Positions 29,286 through 40,700 are shown, counted from the stretch's first letter. The stretch: DNA of 64,000 nt from an unidentified bacterial endosymbiont (GCF_918797525.1 NZ_OU963893.1:1116001-1180000), one strand, 5' to 3'. Program-made: numbers and translations. Notes: a model not told the origin generated them from the sequence alone.

Positions 29286-30575
29286 TTAGTTGAACAGAGA
29301 GTAGAAAATGGCAGAGATGGCAATCAGACCCATAACCACAACAAATACGTTGCTGACATGGCCGCTGTATTTACGCATCGCCGACACTTTCTGAATTGCG
29401 TACATCGGCATCAGGAACAGAATCATCGCGATAATCGGGCCACCCAGGGTTTCAATCATGCCCAGGATGCTTGGGTTCAGGGTCGCAACCGCCCAGGTGG
29501 TGAGCAGCATGAACAGCGCAGTGATTTTGTTCAGCTTGTTGATTTCAATGCTCTTGCCTTTACCGCGCAGAGATTTAATCACCATTCCGTTGAAGCCTTC
29601 ACGAGCGCCCAGATAGTGCCCGAGGAAGGATTTAGTGATAGCGATCATCGCGATAATTGGCGCCATCCATGCAATCACTGGCGCATTAAAATGGTTTGCC
29701 AGGTAGGACAGAATTGAGATGTTCTGGTCTTTCGCGGCCGCCAGGTCCGCCGGGGAAAGGCTCAGCACGCAACTGAAGACGAAGAACATGACGGTCAATA
29801 CCATCATGCCGTGCGCACGCGCCAGGATGCTGGAGCACTTCTTCTCAGCGTCGTTACCGTACTCTTCACGCTTCGCAACCGCGAAGGAGGAGATGATCGG
29901 TGAGTGGTTGAAAGAGAATACCATCACAGGAATTGCCAGCCACAGGGTCAGCATCAGGCCGTTGCCGGTCATGGATGCACTGCTCAGGGAGAGGGTTTCC
30001 AGCGCCGCGCCGTTCCACTGCGGGATCAGGTAGCAGGCCAGCACCATCAGGGCAATCACGAACGGGAACACCAGCACGCTCATCGCTTTAACAATCATCT
30101 GCTCACCGAAGCGCACGATGGTCATCATGCCGACTATCAGGATCAGGGACAGAATGGCACGCGGTGGCGGCGTCATGTGCAACTGATGCGCGAGAAAGCT
30201 TTCAACGGTGTTAGTGATTGCCACGCTGTAGACCAGCAGAATGGGGTAGACTGCGAAGAAGTAGAGCAGGGTGATCAGTTTACCCGCGCCTGCGCCGAAG
30301 TGTTCTTCAACCACTTCAGTGATGTCTTCGCCGGGGTTTTTGCCGGAGAGCACGAAACGTGTCAGGCCGCGGTGTGCAAAGAAGGTCATCGGGAAAGCGA
30401 TGATGGCCATAATGATAAGCGGGATCAGACCGCCTACGCCTGCGTTGATAGGAAGGAACAGTACACCAGCGCCGATTGCTGTGCCGTAAAGGCCAAGCAT
30501 CCACATGGTATCCGTTTTGCGCCAACCGCTTCGGGAATCAATCGAAGCAACGGTACTGGTTTGAGTGGTTTCCAT
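29286..30575 (-). CDS. sdaC: Serine:proton symporter SdaC
   Basis: SdaC is the high-affinity L-serine importer of the HAAAP family. The ATG at 30575, after AGGAGA, gives [22 protein letters not shown] and the 429 residues seen in E. coli; the longer frame starting at 30617 adds 14 unsupported residues. About eleven hydrophobic segments are visible, beginning with [20 protein letters not shown]. It precedes sdaB and forms an operon with it. The roughly 500-base upstream region holds its promoter; no confident CRP site was recognised there. Confidence 0.97.
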   Translation of the reverse strand: METTQTSTVASIDSRSGWRKTDTMWMLGLYGTAIGAGVLFLPINAGVGGLIPLIIMAIIAFPMTFFAHRGLTRFVLSGKNPGEDITEVVEEHFGAGAGKLITLLYFFAVYPILLVYSVAITNTVESFLAHQLHMTPPPRAILSLILIVGMMTIVRFGEQMIVKAMSVLVFPFVIALMVLACYLIPQWNGAALETLSLSSASMTGNGLMLTLWLAIPVMVFSFNHSPIISSFAVAKREEYGNDAEKKCSSILARAHGMMVLTVMFFVFSCVLSLSPADLAAAKDQNISILSYLANHFNAPVIAWMAPIIAMIAITKSFLGHYLGAREGFNGMVIKSLRGKGKSIEINKLNKITALFMLLTTWAVATLNPSILGMIETLGGPIIAMILFLMPMYAIQKVSAMRKYSGHVSNVFVVVMGLIAISAIFYSLFN

Positions 30576-31032
30576 CTGCATCTCCTGGAGGAACAAAATT
30601 GTCAGGTTTTTAGTCAAATACGAAGAAAAAGCGCCTGACGGTAATATGAAAGTCGTTCAGTGACGGTTTTTTAATAATTTTTACCCGTAACTATTGTGGG
30701 GCGGAAAGATACATTCAAGTTATGAATCTATCAGTGATCCTGATCGCAATTGCAATAATCCACTTTGGAAGTGGGCATATTTAGACCATCTATCTGTTAA
30801 AAAAACGTCAAAGAGAATTTACGGGCGCGAAGGCTAACATTAACAACACGTATTCTAAAAGACGGGTGCATGAGATAGGTGTCTTACGCTGTAAAGAAAT
30901 AATATTTTAGGATTTTCTGGCAGATAATTAGGGTTAAGGCTGATATTGAGTGGTTTAGAAAACAAGGTAATCGTTTGCGCGGGTCTCAAATTTGTCTGGC
31001 AGATAAAAATATCTATGGATGGCAAGCGCAAT
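30576..31032. promoter_or_regulatory. Long upstream region of sdaC
   Basis: About 460 AT-rich bases without a credible gene separate sdaC from the ppnN terminator. The region must contain the sdaC promoter and leader. Minus-strand open frames here (up to 83 codons) have no recognisable product, and I see no strong CRP or Lrp consensus. The unusual length suggests several regulator sites or an untranslated leader. Confidence 0.45.
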
Positions 31033-31070
31033 AAAAAAAGCCAGGTCGCGGGGCGTCGCGTCCTGGCTTT
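31033..31070 (-). terminator. Intrinsic terminator after ppnN
   Basis: On the minus strand AAAGCCAGG pairs with CCTGGCTTT around an inner GC-rich stem-loop and is followed by seven Ts. It begins 15 bases after the ppnN stop. Confidence 0.92.
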
Positions 31071-31084
31071 GAGGGCGGACCGGA

Positions 31085-32449
31085 TTATTTGATGATTTCG
31101 TAGCAAGGAATATAGGCTGTACCCGGCAGCTTCATGCGGTGTTGAGCCACAAAGCCCTGCAGCATGTCATCCATCCGGCGCATCATCTCCGGATCGCCGT
31201 GAATTTTATATGGACCAAACTCTTCAATTGCCCGAATGCCCACCTCTTTTACGTTCCCCGCTACGATGCCAGAGAAAGCGCGCCGTAGATCGGCTGCCAG
31301 AACCTCCACCGGTTGATCCGGATAGAGTTTCAGGTTAGCCATATTCGCATGGGTAGGCTCAAAGGGGATCTGCAGATCCGATGCAATACGGATAGACCAG
31401 TTAAAGCTATAGGCATCTCCGGTATCGCGACGATTCTCTTTCACCAGCGGCATCGCTTTCTTCATCTGACGCGCCACTTCCGCCGCATCGTCAATAATAA
31501 TGCGGTAGTGACGACGAGCCGCTTCACCCAGCGTATGCACGATAAACTCGTCCAGCACGCGGAAGTAATCGGCGCTCTCTTTTGGCCCGGTCAGGATAAG
31601 CGGCAGAACCTGGTTTTTATTTGCCGGGTTCATCAGAATGCCCAGCAGATAGAGCAGCTCTTCCGCCGTTCCCACGCCGCCCGGGAAGATGATGATACCG
31701 TGCGCGATACGAACAAATGCCTCAAGGCGCTTTTCGATATCCGGCATGATGATAAGTTCGTTAACCAGGGGGTTAGGCGGCTCCGCTGCAATGATGGACG
31801 GCTCGGTCATGCCGATAAAACGCCCCTCTTTGTAGCGCTGCTGCGCGTGACCCACCGCCGCGCCTTTCATGGGGGCTTCCATCGCCCCTGGGCCACAGCC
31901 GGTACAGATATTAAGCTCGCGCAAACCGAGCTGTGTTCCTACCCGGCGGGCGTAGAGATATTCCGTTTCATTAATAGAGTGGCCGCCCCAGCAGACCACC
32001 ATATTCGGCGCTTCACCGACGTGAAGGGCGCGGGCGTTACGCAGAATAGAAAACACCAGATTGGTGATATGAACGGAGCTTTCCAGGTCGAGATGGGGGA
32101 AGCGACCAGCGTTGCTGATCTGTCCGTTAACAAAAAGAATATCGCGCAGCACGGCAAACAGGTTGGCCTGAAGCGAGCGGATAATGCGCCCGTCGACGAA
32201 AGCATCTTCCGGCGGGTTGATAACTTCCAGCTTCACGCCGCGCTCACGCCGCAATACGTTGATATCAAAGCTTTCGAAGCGAGACAGCAGCTCCTGGCTG
32301 TTATCGGTCAGGCTTCCGGAGTTCAGTACAGCAAGTGAACAGTTACGAAACAGTTGATAAAGATCGCTACTGGCCGTGCGTTTAAGCATGTCCACTTCCA
32401 GCTGCGATAACATATCCATTGAGCCAAGCGGGCTAATATGTGTAATCAA
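31085..32449 (-). CDS. ppnN: Pyrimidine/purine nucleotide 5'-monophosphate nucleosidase PpnN
   Basis: PpnN hydrolyses the N-glycosidic bond of nucleoside monophosphates and is controlled by (p)ppGpp, linking it to RelA encoded later in the window. The 454-residue length equals E. coli YgdH. The LOG-family motif [18 protein letters not shown] is near residue 260 and [14 protein letters not shown] near residue 190. The start codon is TTG, preceded by a strong AAGGAG, giving [14 protein letters not shown] as in E. coli. A strong terminator follows. Confidence 0.95.
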   Translation of the reverse strand: MITHISPLGSMDMLSQLEVDMLKRTASSDLYQLFRNCSLAVLNSGSLTDNSQELLSRFESFDINVLRRERGVKLEVINPPEDAFVDGRIIRSLQANLFAVLRDILFVNGQISNAGRFPHLDLESSVHITNLVFSILRNARALHVGEAPNMVVCWGGHSINETEYLYARRVGTQLGLRELNICTGCGPGAMEAPMKGAAVGHAQQRYKEGRFIGMTEPSIIAAEPPNPLVNELIIMPDIEKRLEAFVRIAHGIIIFPGGVGTAEELLYLLGILMNPANKNQVLPLILTGPKESADYFRVLDEFIVHTLGEAARRHYRIIIDDAAEVARQMKKAMPLVKENRRDTGDAYSFNWSIRIASDLQIPFEPTHANMANLKLYPDQPVEVLAADLRRAFSGIVAGNVKEVGIRAIEEFGPYKIHGDPEMMRRMDDMLQGFVAQHRMKLPGTAYIPCYEIIK

Positions 32450-32565
32450 GTGAGCTCCTTACGGGACGAATATCGTCTTTCCCTGTTGATTACAATAGCC
32501 CTGGCCGATGGCGTTTCACAACTAAAAGCGCGTAATTAACCGCGCATAATATGAAAATATTTAGG

Positions 32566-33408
32566 TTATTGACGCACCAGTCGACCCATCGCAGGCGCAA
32601 AATCGCTGTTCGTACGCCACGGGTTAATATCCAGGCCGCCGCGGCGGGTATAGCGTGCGTATACGCTTAGCGCTTCGGGCTGGCAGAAACGCTGGATATC
32701 ATTAAAGATGCGCTCTACACACTGCTCGTGAAATTCGTTGTGATGGCGGAACGACACCAGATAACGCAGCAGTTTCTCGCGGTCTATTTTTGCGCCCCGA
32801 TACTGGATCTGTACGGAACCCCAGTCTGGCTGATGGGTGATCAGACAGTTGGATTTCAGCAAATGGCTGACCAGCGTCTCTTCGACCACGTTTCCGCTCG
32901 CCGCATTTTCAAGGTAATCGGTACTGAACGTATAATTATCGATCTCAATATCCTGAGTGTCGATACAGTCGCCGCTGAAGTGGGCAATAGGCTGCCCTTC
33001 CAGCTCATGCAGACGGTACAGTGCAACCTTCACTTTGCCCTGCGCGCAGGCGCTTAAATCCCGCTCCAGCGTGTGCAGGACATCGTCCCAGCTGTCGAAT
33101 CTCGTCTGGTTATAGCTATTGAGATACAACTTAAAGCTTTTGGATTCGACCAGGTTAACGCTGGCGTAATCCAGCTCAACATGGCCTACCGCCACCTGCG
33201 GCAGACCGCGGGCGTTGAGCCAGGAGAGCTCGTACAAGGTCCAGATATCTGCGCCGACAAACGGCAGCGCACCGGCATGCAGGCCCAGCGGATCGCGGTT
33301 CAGACTGCGGGGCACGCCTTGTAGCAAACTGGCGTCGTAGGTATCGCGGTAATCAGTCGATTTACCCAACGTTAAGCCCGTTAACGCCTGATGATTTTCG
33401 TAAGACAT
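32566..33408 (-). CDS. queF: NADPH-dependent 7-cyano-7-deazaguanine reductase QueF
   Basis: QueF reduces preQ0 to preQ1 in queuosine synthesis, the step after QueE/QueD/QueC. At 280 residues it is the long two-domain QueF type, two residues shorter than E. coli. The nucleophilic cysteine is in [16 protein letters not shown] near residue 190, and the QueF signature with substrate glutamate is [16 protein letters not shown] near residue 225. It is divergent from syd. queE and queD lie 22 kb away in the same window. Confidence 0.97.
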   Translation of the reverse strand: MSYENHQALTGLTLGKSTDYRDTYDASLLQGVPRSLNRDPLGLHAGALPFVGADIWTLYELSWLNARGLPQVAVGHVELDYASVNLVESKSFKLYLNSYNQTRFDSWDDVLHTLERDLSACAQGKVKVALYRLHELEGQPIAHFSGDCIDTQDIEIDNYTFSTDYLENAASGNVVEETLVSHLLKSNCLITHQPDWGSVQIQYRGAKIDREKLLRYLVSFRHHNEFHEQCVERIFNDIQRFCQPEALSVYARYTRRGGLDINPWRTNSDFAPAMGRLVRQ

Positions 33409-33477
33409 GTTTCATAACCACTTTGCAGGTACACTTGTGGGCTGAGTTTATCCTGTCTTACACAAAGAGAGAAATCG

Positions 33478-34023
33478 GTGGATATCCAAACTGCAAATGC
33501 CCTCACGACCCTCACGACCCGCTACTGCGATGCATGGCATGAAAAACAGGGCACATGGCCGCAAAGCGCGGACCTATACGGCGTGCCGTCACCGTGCATT
33601 ATCTCTTCTGTGGATGATTATGTTATCTGGCAACCGAAACCGTTTACGGGCGAACAGAATGTAAATGCGGTTGAGCGGGCAATGGACATTGTGGTACAAC
33701 CTGCGGTTCATGCGTTTTATACCACGCAGTTTGCAGGGGATATGACCCTGCGCTTCGCTGGCATGGCGCTGACATTGCTGCAGACCTGGAGCGAAGAGGA
33801 TCTGCAACGCGTACAGGAAAACCTGATTGGTCATCTGGTAACGCAAAAACGCCTTAAGCTTTCTCCGACGCTCTTTATCGCCACGCTGGACAGCGAACTG
33901 GATGTGATTTCCGTTTGCAATCTGTCCGGTGAAGTATTCAAAGAGACCATCGGTACCCGCAATCGCGATGCTCTCGCTCCTTCACTTGCGGATTTCCTTG
34001 CCCAACTTAAGCCGTATCTGTAA
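33478..34023 (+). CDS. syd: SecY-interacting protein Syd
   Basis: Syd is a peripheral cytoplasmic protein that binds SecY and is thought to check abnormal SecYEG translocons. The 181-residue length equals E. coli. The start is GTG after AAGAGAGAA. Conserved Syd segments include [34 protein letters not shown] and [28 protein letters not shown]. Its 3' side faces the csrB control region. Confidence 0.95.
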   Translation: MDIQTANALTTLTTRYCDAWHEKQGTWPQSADLYGVPSPCIISSVDDYVIWQPKPFTGEQNVNAVERAMDIVVQPAVHAFYTTQFAGDMTLRFAGMALTLLQTWSEEDLQRVQENLIGHLVTQKRLKLSPTLFIATLDSELDVISVCNLSGEVFKETIGTRNRDALAPSLADFLAQLKPYL

Positions 34024-34042
34024 TCGATCATCCTATAGACTT

Positions 34043-34060
34043 TGTGAGACATCTCTTACA
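34043..34060 (+). promoter_or_regulatory. UvrY-type inverted repeat upstream of csrB
   Basis: TGTGAGACATCTCTTACA is an 18-bp near-palindrome that closely resembles the reported UvrY (BarA response regulator) binding repeat of enteric csrB, TGTGAGAGATCTCTTACA as I recall it. A further partial copy (TTTGTGAGAGATC) follows at 34064. It lies about 175 bases before the csrB start, consistent with the distant upstream site known in E. coli. The intervening AT-rich DNA may hold IHF sites. Confidence 0.8.
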
Positions 34061-34233
34061 AGGTTTGTGAGAGATCGCCGAAACATTAAGTAATACCTCA
34101 TCACGCCGGGAGTAATAATATGCAATTTTTCAATGCCTTAAGGCGATAATATTTTCTTCTGACCATGATGTGATATCTTTAACCCTTCTGTGAGTGGGTT
34201 GTAAGCCGAAGCGGAATAGCGGATTCTATCTCC

Positions 34234-34596
34234 GTCGACAGGACGCCGACACGAAAAACGAACATCAGGATGATGGCGTTTTTCACACAGGACTCGTCAG
34301 GATGGCGCTACAGGAAGGCTTCAGGAAGAAGCAATAAGGACAACGCAGGACGCGTTAAGGACACCTCCAGGATGGAGAATGAGAGCCGGTCAGGATGGTC
34401 GGCGGGTCAGGATGGCCAGGACGTTTCAGGGTGAAACAGTCACGTCAGGATGATGTGAGCAGGATGCAAAGGTCTGCGGATGACCACGCCCTCGGGCATC
34501 AGGAAAAGTTGTCACGGATGAGCAGGGAGCACGATGTGTAGCTGGAATGCTGCGAAACGAACCGGGAGCACTGTTGATACAGTGCTCCCTTTTTTT
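34234..34596 (+). ncRNA. csrB: CsrA-sequestering small RNA CsrB
   Basis: CsrB binds many CsrA dimers and relieves CsrA repression of glycogen, biofilm and other functions. The 363-nt RNA begins GTCGACAGGACGCCG and ends with GGGAGCACTGT/ACAGTGCTCCC plus Us. I count about twenty GGA motifs, most of them AGGA or CAGGATG in hairpin loops such as ACCTCCAGGATGGAG. Segments such as GCAGGACGCGTTAAGGACAC and GGAATGCTGCGAAACGAACC match E. coli CsrB. The position between syd and yqcC is the E. coli locus. The BarA sensor that drives it is encoded at 41889-44648. Confidence 0.96.
34564..34596 (+). terminator. Terminator of csrB
   Basis: A perfect 11-bp stem GGGAGCACTGT / ACAGTGCTCCC with TGAT loop is followed by seven Ts. 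The stem also carries a GGGAG that resembles a CsrA-binding motif. Confidence 0.95.
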
Positions 34597-34654
34597 ATTT
34601 CTGTCTTTCGCAATGCTATGCTGCGCGCCGTTCACATTTTCAGTTGAGGTTCCT

Positions 34655-34984
34655 ATGACGCAACACGATAGCGTTCGTGCTCAATTGCACGCCATCGAAG
34701 CACTTTTGCGCCAACATCAGCTGTGGCAGGAAACTGCGCCGCAGCCGGAAGCGTTAGCCAGTACGCAACCCTTCTGCCTGGATACGCTGGAGCCGTTTGA
34801 GTGGCTGCAGTGGATATTGGTTCCCCGTATGTGCGCGCTGCTCGAAGGCGGCCACCCGTTGCCACAGGCCTTTGCTGTCTCTCCTTATTATGAAATGGCC
34901 CTCGATGCAACGCACCCCGCGCGCGATATATTGCTAGCCGAGCTGCAAAGGCTGGATGCGCTGTTTGCAGGTGATGGAGGATGA
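34655..34984 (+). CDS. yqcC: YqcC family protein
   Basis: A 109-residue hydrophilic, alpha-helical protein equal in length to E. coli YqcC. The ATG at 34655 follows TTGAGGTTCCT; a longer frame from 34547 starts inside csrB and was rejected. Conserved parts include STQPFCLDTLEPFEWLQWILVPRM. The function is unknown. The stop overlaps the truC start (ATGA), so it is co-translated with the tRNA pseudouridine synthase. Confidence 0.92.
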   Translation: MTQHDSVRAQLHAIEALLRQHQLWQETAPQPEALASTQPFCLDTLEPFEWLQWILVPRMCALLEGGHPLPQAFAVSPYYEMALDATHPARDILLAELQRLDALFAGDGG

Positions 34985-35763
34985 CGCTTGAAATCCTTTA
35001 CCAGGATGAGTGGCTGGTCGCAGTGAATAAACCGTCGGGCTGGCTGGTGCACCGCAGCTGGCTGGATCGCGATGAAAAAGTGGTGGTGATGCAAACCGTG
35101 CGCGACCAGATTGGTCAGCACGTGTATACCGTCCATCGCCTCGACAGGCCCACCTCCGGCGTATTGTTAATGGGCCTTTCCAGCGAAGCAGGGCGTTTGC
35201 TTTCACAGCAGTTTGAGCTACACCAGATGCAGAAGCGCTACCACGCGATTGTGCGCGGCTGGCTGACGGACGCCGCCCGGCTTGATTATCCGCTGGTGGA
35301 GGAACGGGACAAAATCGCCGATAAATTTTCCCGCGAGGACAAAGGTCCACAGCCTGCCGTGACCGATTATCGCGGTATGGCAACCACGGAAATGCCGGTG
35401 GCAATCAGCAAATTCCCGACCTCCCGCTACAGTCTGGTTGAGCTTTTGCCCAAAACCGGACGTAAGCACCAGCTTCGTCGGCATCTTTCGCATCTGCGCC
35501 ATCCGATTATCGGCGATAGCAAGCACGGTGATTTGCGTCAGAATCGCAGCGCGGCAGAACACTTTGGCTGCCATCGTCTGATGCTGCACGCGAGTGAACT
35601 GAGCCTGACCCATCCGTTTACCGGCGAACCACTGACTATTCGCGCAGGGCTGGATGAGGTCTGGATGCAGGCGTTGTCACAGTTTGGCTGGCTGGGGCAA
35701 CTCCCCGAAAATGAAAGGGTTGAGTTTGTATCGGGCAACGTTCAGGATGAGTGGCAAGCGTAA
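34981..35763 (+). CDS. truC: tRNA pseudouridine(65) synthase TruC
   Basis: TruC isomerises uridine 65 in the T-stem of certain tRNAs. The 260-residue length equals E. coli. The RluA-family catalytic motif VHRLDRPTSGVLLM has its aspartate at residue 55. The GRKHQLRRHLSHLRHPIIGD motif near residue 165 is also typical. It overlaps yqcC and is followed 18 bases later by yqcA, forming yqcC-truC-yqcA. Confidence 0.96.
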   Translation: MTLEILYQDEWLVAVNKPSGWLVHRSWLDRDEKVVVMQTVRDQIGQHVYTVHRLDRPTSGVLLMGLSSEAGRLLSQQFELHQMQKRYHAIVRGWLTDAARLDYPLVEERDKIADKFSREDKGPQPAVTDYRGMATTEMPVAISKFPTSRYSLVELLPKTGRKHQLRRHLSHLRHPIIGDSKHGDLRQNRSAAEHFGCHRLMLHASELSLTHPFTGEPLTIRAGLDEVWMQALSQFGWLGQLPENERVEFVSGNVQDEWQA

Positions 35764-35781
35764 TCATTAAGGAAGCACATC

Positions 35782-36231
35782 ATGGCTGACGTAGGTATTT
35801 TTGTCGGAACAATGTACGGAAACTCGCTGCTGGTGGCGGAAGAGGCCGAGGCGATCCTCGCCAGTCTGGGCCATAAAGCCACGGTCTATGAAGATCCTGA
35901 TCTGTCCGACTGGGAAAAATACAAAGGCAAGTACAGCCTGGTGGTGACCTCAACCACAGGGCAAGGCGACCTGCCTGATAGCATCGTGCCGCTTTTCCAG
36001 GGGATTAAAGACCATCTCGGCTACCAGCCGGACGTTCACTACGGCATTATCGCCCTCGGTGACAGCGCTTATGCCAATTTCTGTGGTGGCGGTAAGCAGT
36101 TTGACGCGCTTTTGCAGGAACAAAGCGCCCGGCGTGTCGGCGATATGCTGCTGATTGATGCCGGTGAGCATCCGGAGCCGGAAAGCCAGTCGAACCCATG
36201 GGTTGCGCACTGGGCAACGCTGCTAAAATAG
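35782..36231 (+). CDS. yqcA: Flavodoxin-like protein YqcA
   Basis: A 149-residue FMN-binding flavodoxin of the short MioC/CysJ-like type. The phosphate loop [12 protein letters not shown] is at residues 9-20, [11 protein letters not shown] near residue 57 and [12 protein letters not shown] near residue 94 contact the flavin. AAGGAAGCAC precedes the ATG. The electron partner is not established. The E. coli gene order is kept. Confidence 0.94.
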   Translation: MADVGIFVGTMYGNSLLVAEEAEAILASLGHKATVYEDPDLSDWEKYKGKYSLVVTSTTGQGDLPDSIVPLFQGIKDHLGYQPDVHYGIIALGDSAYANFCGGGKQFDALLQEQSARRVGDMLLIDAGEHPEPESQSNPWVAHWATLLK

Positions 36232-36266
36232 CCCATTACCTCCCTCCCGCAGCGTATGAATTACAG

Positions 36267-36294
36267 GCCGGGCCAGGCGAAGCCGCCACCCGGC
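36267..36294. repeat. REP-like palindrome between yqcA and gudP
   Basis: GCCGGG and CCCGGC arms enclose an inner GGC/GCC pair, the layout of an enterobacterial REP element. It lies in the 333-base gap 36232-36564, in which the remaining bases hold the gudP upstream region and no gene. A TATACT at 36413-36418 could be a -10 element but lacks a clear -35. Confidence 0.65.
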
Positions 36295-36564
36295 AACAAA
36301 CCTTCAATTCCGTGAAGTACCTTCCAGTGAATTGGGCTTTTGCCCCAAAGAACTTCTCTCTCACCCTTCAATGTTGTGTCGATGCACGGTGAGTGACAGC
36401 CTCACTCCTTCATATACTTTTCCCGTCAGTTACCTAAAAGGCAGTGCTTCACTCTAAAACGGCCCGTAGCCGTACCAAAACTGCTAAACACTAACCTCAT
36501 TCTGATGACCCTACAGGTGCTGTACAGAATGAACTGGCGAGAGCCAGGATTCAGGAGTGCAACA

Positions 36565-37920
36565 ATGAGTACATTAAGCCAGGCGGCAAGCAGCGCTGAG
36601 AAGCGCACAAATGCACGCTACTGGATAGTGGTGATGCTGTTTATCGTCACATCCTTTAACTACGGTGACCGCGCCACACTGTCGATTGCCGGCTCTGAAA
36701 TGGCAAAAGATATCGGACTCGATCCGGTCGGCATGGGTTACGTCTTCTCTGCGTTTTCATGGGCCTATGTTATCGGTCAAATCCCGGGCGGCTGGTTGCT
36801 GGATCGCTTCGGATCCAAACGCGTCTATTTTTGGTCCATTTTTATCTGGTCGATGTTTACCCTGCTGCAGGGCTTCGTCGATATCTTCAGTGGCTTCGGT
36901 ATTATTATCGCGCTCTTTACCCTGCGCTTCCTGGTGGGCTTAGCGGAAGCGCCCTCCTTCCCCGGTAACAGCCGGATTGTAGCAGCCTGGTTTCCGGCGC
37001 AGGAGAGGGGAACGGCGGTGGCAATTTTTAACTCCGCCCAATATTTCGCGACGGTGATCTTCGCGCCGATAATGGGCTGGCTGACGCACGAAGTCGGCTG
37101 GTCGCACGTCTTCTTCTTTATGGGCGGGCTTGGGATCGTCATCAGCTTTATTTGGCTAAAAGTGATCCACGAACCGAACCAGCACCCTGGGGTGAATAAA
37201 AAAGAGCTGGAATACATTGCAGAAGGCGGGGCGCTGATCAATATGGATCAGAAGAAAGCAAAAGAGAAAGTGCCTTTTAGCCAGAAATGGGCGCAAATCA
37301 AACAGTTGGTTGGCTCGCGCATGATGATCGGCATCTATCTTGGCCAGTACTGCATCAACGCCTTGACCTACTTTTTCATTACCTGGTTCCCGGTTTATTT
37401 GGTGCAGGCGCGCGGCATGTCGATACTGAAAGCGGGGTTTGTGGCTTCTGTTCCGGCGGTCTGCGGTTTTGTCGGCGGCGTGCTGGGCGGCGTAATATCC
37501 GACTGGCTGATGCGTCGCACCGGTTCACTGAATATCGCCCGTAAAACCCCCATTGTGCTCGGCATGCTCCTCTCAATGACCATGGTGTTCTGTAACTACG
37601 TCAGCGCTGAGTGGATGATTATCGGCTTTATGGCGATGGCGTTCTTCGGTAAAGGGATCGGGGCTTTAGGGTGGGCAGTAATGGCGGATACCGCGCCGAA
37701 GGAGATAAGCGGCCTGAGCGGCGGTCTGTTCAATATGTTCGGCAACATTTCCGGGATTGTCACCCCTATTGCAATCGGCTATATCGTCGGTACCACGGGC
37801 TCGTTTAATGGCGCGCTGATATACGTAGGCGTGCATGCTCTGGTGGCGGTATTAAGCTATCTGGTGCTGGTGGGGGATATCAAACGTATTGAACTCAAAC
37901 CTGTTGCGGAGCGTGGATGA
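36565..37920 (+). CDS. gudP: Glucarate/galactarate MFS transporter GudP
   Basis: GudP imports D-glucarate with protons and belongs to the anion:cation symporter branch of the major facilitator superfamily. The ATG at 36565 after CAGGAGTGC gives [20 protein letters not shown] and 451 residues, one more than E. coli; the 20-residue longer frame is not supported. Twelve hydrophobic segments are visible, with the MFS loop motif [11 protein letters not shown] near residue 75. It is first of gudP-gudX-gudD and overlaps gudX by one base. CdaR control is expected from the family but no site was identified. Confidence 0.96.
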   Translation: MSTLSQAASSAEKRTNARYWIVVMLFIVTSFNYGDRATLSIAGSEMAKDIGLDPVGMGYVFSAFSWAYVIGQIPGGWLLDRFGSKRVYFWSIFIWSMFTLLQGFVDIFSGFGIIIALFTLRFLVGLAEAPSFPGNSRIVAAWFPAQERGTAVAIFNSAQYFATVIFAPIMGWLTHEVGWSHVFFFMGGLGIVISFIWLKVIHEPNQHPGVNKKELEYIAEGGALINMDQKKAKEKVPFSQKWAQIKQLVGSRMMIGIYLGQYCINALTYFFITWFPVYLVQARGMSILKAGFVASVPAVCGFVGGVLGGVISDWLMRRTGSLNIARKTPIVLGMLLSMTMVFCNYVSAEWMIIGFMAMAFFGKGIGALGWAVMADTAPKEISGLSGGLFNMFGNISGIVTPIAIGYIVGTTGSFNGALIYVGVHALVAVLSYLVLVGDIKRIELKPVAERG

Positions 37921-39263
37921 TGACGACCCAATCAAGCCCCATCGTTACGGACATGCAGGTGATTCCGGTGGCCGGACAGGACAGTATGCTGCTCAACATT
38001 GGCGGCGCGCATAACGCCTGGTTTACCCGTAACATCGTGGTACTTACCGACAGCGCCGGCAACACCGGCGCAGGTGAAGCCCCGGGCGGAGAGGTGATTT
38101 ACCAGACGCTGGTTGACGCGATTCCACAGGTGGTGGGCCAGGAAGTGGCTCGTCTGAACAAGGTGGTTCAGCGGGTGCATAAGGGCAATCAGTCGGCTGA
38201 TTTTGATACTTTCGCTAAAGGCGCCTGGACATTTGAGTTACGCGTAAATGCGGTTGCCGCACTGGAAGCGGCACTTCTCGATTTACTGGGCAAGGCGCTG
38301 AATGTCCCGGTCTGTGAACTGCTGGGGCCAGGCAAACAGCGTGATGCGGTGACGGTGCTGGGTTATTTGTTCTACATTGGCGATGGTAGCAAAACCGATC
38401 TGCCTTACCTGCAGCGTTCTCCGGGCAACCACGAATGGTATCACCTGCGCCACCAGGAGGCGCTCTCGGGCGAGGCTGTAGTACGCCTGGCCGAAGCCGC
38501 GCAGGATCGCTACGGTTTTAAGGATTTCAAACTGAAGGGCGGCGTACTTCCCGGCGAGCAGGAAATCGAAAGCGTGTGCGCGCTGAAAAAACGCTTCCCG
38601 CAGGCGCGCATTACCGTCGACCCTAACGGGGCGTGGCTTCTGGATGAGGCTATCGGCTTGTGCAAAGGGTTGGGTGATGTGCTGACCTATGCGGAAGATC
38701 CCTGTGGCGCCGAGCAGGGTTTCTCCGGTCGTGAAGTGATGGCCGAGTTCCGCCGCGCCACCGGGCTGCCAGTTGCCACCAATATGATTGCCACAAACTG
38801 GCGGGAAATGGGCCATGCGGTGATGTTGAACGCGGTCGACATTCCGCTTGCTGACCCGCATTTCTGGACTCTCTCTGGCGCTGTGCGTGTGGCGCAGTTG
38901 TGCGATGACTGGGGCCTGACCTGGGGCTGTCACTCCAATAACCATTTTGACATTTCACTGGCGATGTTTACCCATGTAGGCGCTGCGGCGCCAGGTACGC
39001 CGACCGCCATCGATACCCACTGGATTTGGCAGGAGGGAGAAGCCCGCCTGACCAAAAATCCGCTGCAGATTGAAAACGGCAAAATTGCCGTACCTGACGC
39101 GCCAGGGCTGGGCGTGGAGCTTGACTGGGATCGGATCCACAAAGCGCATGAGGCGTATAAAAAGCTGCCAGGTGGTGCGCGTAACGACGCGGGCCCGATG
39201 CAGTATCTTATCCCCGGCTGGACATTTGACCGTAAGCGCCCTGTTTTTGGACGTCACTACTGA
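37920..39263 (+). CDS. gudX: Glucarate dehydratase-related protein GudX
   Basis: A 447-residue enolase-superfamily protein closely related to GudD. Two ATGs are adjacent (37917 and 37920); the second gives [12 protein letters not shown] as in E. coli and forms a TGATG junction with gudP. Catalytic motifs are intact: [13 protein letters not shown] with the base lysine, DPNGAW and EDPCGAEQG metal ligands, and GCHSNNHFD with the histidine. The E. coli protein has little dehydratase activity, so its role is uncertain; the intact residues mean it could act on a related aldarate or assemble with GudD. Confidence 0.95.
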   Translation: MTTQSSPIVTDMQVIPVAGQDSMLLNIGGAHNAWFTRNIVVLTDSAGNTGAGEAPGGEVIYQTLVDAIPQVVGQEVARLNKVVQRVHKGNQSADFDTFAKGAWTFELRVNAVAALEAALLDLLGKALNVPVCELLGPGKQRDAVTVLGYLFYIGDGSKTDLPYLQRSPGNHEWYHLRHQEALSGEAVVRLAEAAQDRYGFKDFKLKGGVLPGEQEIESVCALKKRFPQARITVDPNGAWLLDEAIGLCKGLGDVLTYAEDPCGAEQGFSGREVMAEFRRATGLPVATNMIATNWREMGHAVMLNAVDIPLADPHFWTLSGAVRVAQLCDDWGLTWGCHSNNHFDISLAMFTHVGAAAPGTPTAIDTHWIWQEGEARLTKNPLQIENGKIAVPDAPGLGVELDWDRIHKAHEAYKKLPGGARNDAGPMQYLIPGWTFDRKRPVFGRHY

Positions 39264-39275
39264 AAGGATTAAACC

Positions 39276-40613
39276 ATGAGCAACTTTACTACCCCTGTTG
39301 TCACTTCCATGCAGATTGTGCCAGTTGCGGGCCATGACAGCATGCTGATGAACCTGAGCGGTGCCCATGCGCCATTCTTTACCCGCAATATTGTGATCGT
39401 CAAAGACAATTCCGGCCATACCGGCGTGGGTGAAATTCCAGGCGGCGAGAAGATCCGCAAAACGCTGGAAGACGCCATTCCGCTCGTGGTGGGCAAAGCG
39501 CTGGGTGAATATAAAAACATTTTAAACCGCGTCCGTAATACTTTTGCCGATCGCGATGCCAGCGGACGTGGCCTGCAAACGTTCGACCTGCGCACCACTA
39601 TTCATGTGGTGACCGGTATCGAAGCCGCGATGCTGGATTTATTAGGCCAGCATCTGGGAGTTAACGTTGCCTCACTGCTGGGCGATGGCCAGCAGCGTAG
39701 CGAAGTCGAAATGCTGGGCTATCTGTTCTTTGTTGGCAATCGTAAGCTGACGCCGCTGCCCTATCAGAGCCAGCCAGAAGAGAAATGCGACTGGTACCGT
39801 ATTCGCCACGATGAAGCAATGACGCCGGACGCGGTGGTGCGTCTGGCAGAAGCCGCATACGAAAAATATGGCTTTAACGATTTTAAACTGAAGGGCGGCG
39901 TGCTGGCAGGCGAAGAAGAAGCCGAGGCGATTTCCGCACTGGCAAAACGTTTCCCACAGGCGCGCGTCACGCTGGATCCAAACGGCGCATGGTCGTTAGA
40001 GGAAGCGATCAACATTGGCAAGCAGCTAAAAGGGGTACTGGCGTATGCCGAAGACCCGTGTGGAGCAGAACAAGGTTTTTCTGGCCGCGAAGTGATGGCG
40101 GAATTCCGTCGTGCCACTGGTTTGCCCACGGCGACGAACATGATTGCCACCGACTGGCGTCAGATGGGGCATACCTTGTCTCTTCAGTCAGTGGATATCC
40201 CGCTGGCTGACCCTCACTTCTGGACGATGCAAGGCTCGGTGCGCGTGGCACAAATGTGCCATGAATTCGGTCTGACCTGGGGCTCACACTCTAACAACCA
40301 CTTCGATGTGTCACTGGCGATGTTCACCCACGTGGCCGCCGCTGCACCGGGTAACATCACGGCTATCGACACCCACTGGATCTGGCAGGAAGGCAATCAA
40401 CGCCTGACCAAACAGCCGTTTGAAATCAAAGGCGGTATGGTACAGGTTCCTTCAACGCCAGGCCTCGGCGTTGAGCTGGATATGGATCAGGTTATGAAAG
40501 CTCATGAGCTGTACCAGAAGTACGGTCTGGGGGCGCGCGACGATGCGACGGCGATGCAGTATCTCATCCCGGACTGGACTTTTAACAACAAACGCCCTTG
40601 CATGGTGCGTTAA
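39276..40613 (+). CDS. gudD: Glucarate dehydratase GudD
   Basis: GudD dehydrates D-glucarate (and L-idarate) to 5-keto-4-deoxyglucarate. At 445 residues it is one short of E. coli. The enolase-superfamily residues are [13 protein letters not shown] (base lysine), [15 protein letters not shown] and GSHSNNHFD (catalytic histidine). GAAAGGATT lies at good spacing before the ATG, 12 bases after gudX. The product is cleaved by GarL to pyruvate and tartronate semialdehyde, which is reduced to glycerate by GarR; neither gene is in this window. Confidence 0.97.
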   Translation: MSNFTTPVVTSMQIVPVAGHDSMLMNLSGAHAPFFTRNIVIVKDNSGHTGVGEIPGGEKIRKTLEDAIPLVVGKALGEYKNILNRVRNTFADRDASGRGLQTFDLRTTIHVVTGIEAAMLDLLGQHLGVNVASLLGDGQQRSEVEMLGYLFFVGNRKLTPLPYQSQPEEKCDWYRIRHDEAMTPDAVVRLAEAAYEKYGFNDFKLKGGVLAGEEEAEAISALAKRFPQARVTLDPNGAWSLEEAINIGKQLKGVLAYAEDPCGAEQGFSGREVMAEFRRATGLPTATNMIATDWRQMGHTLSLQSVDIPLADPHFWTMQGSVRVAQMCHEFGLTWGSHSNNHFDVSLAMFTHVAAAAPGNITAIDTHWIWQEGNQRLTKQPFEIKGGMVQVPSTPGLGVELDMDQVMKAHELYQKYGLGARDDATAMQYLIPDWTFNNKRPCMVR

Positions 40614-40700
40614 GCGACTCGCCGGTTCCTGAGGGAATCGGCATTTTCGAGTGCCCGGTGGGTGTATGCTTAACGTAGTAATCATGCGTAAGGATGGCTT

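Noticed and set aside
30855..31106. 83-codon minus-strand frame between sdaC and ppnN
   Set aside because: It overlaps the ppnN 3' end and its terminator, starts without a Shine-Dalgarno and resembles no known protein.
34234..34596. GGA-rich region first considered as a short tandem repeat or CRISPR-like array
   Set aside because: Motif spacing is irregular, and the start, body and terminator match the CsrB RNA.
37920..39263. GudX as a pseudogene copy of GudD
   Set aside because: The frame is full length with all enolase-superfamily catalytic motifs intact, and the gene is conserved in the same place in E. coli.
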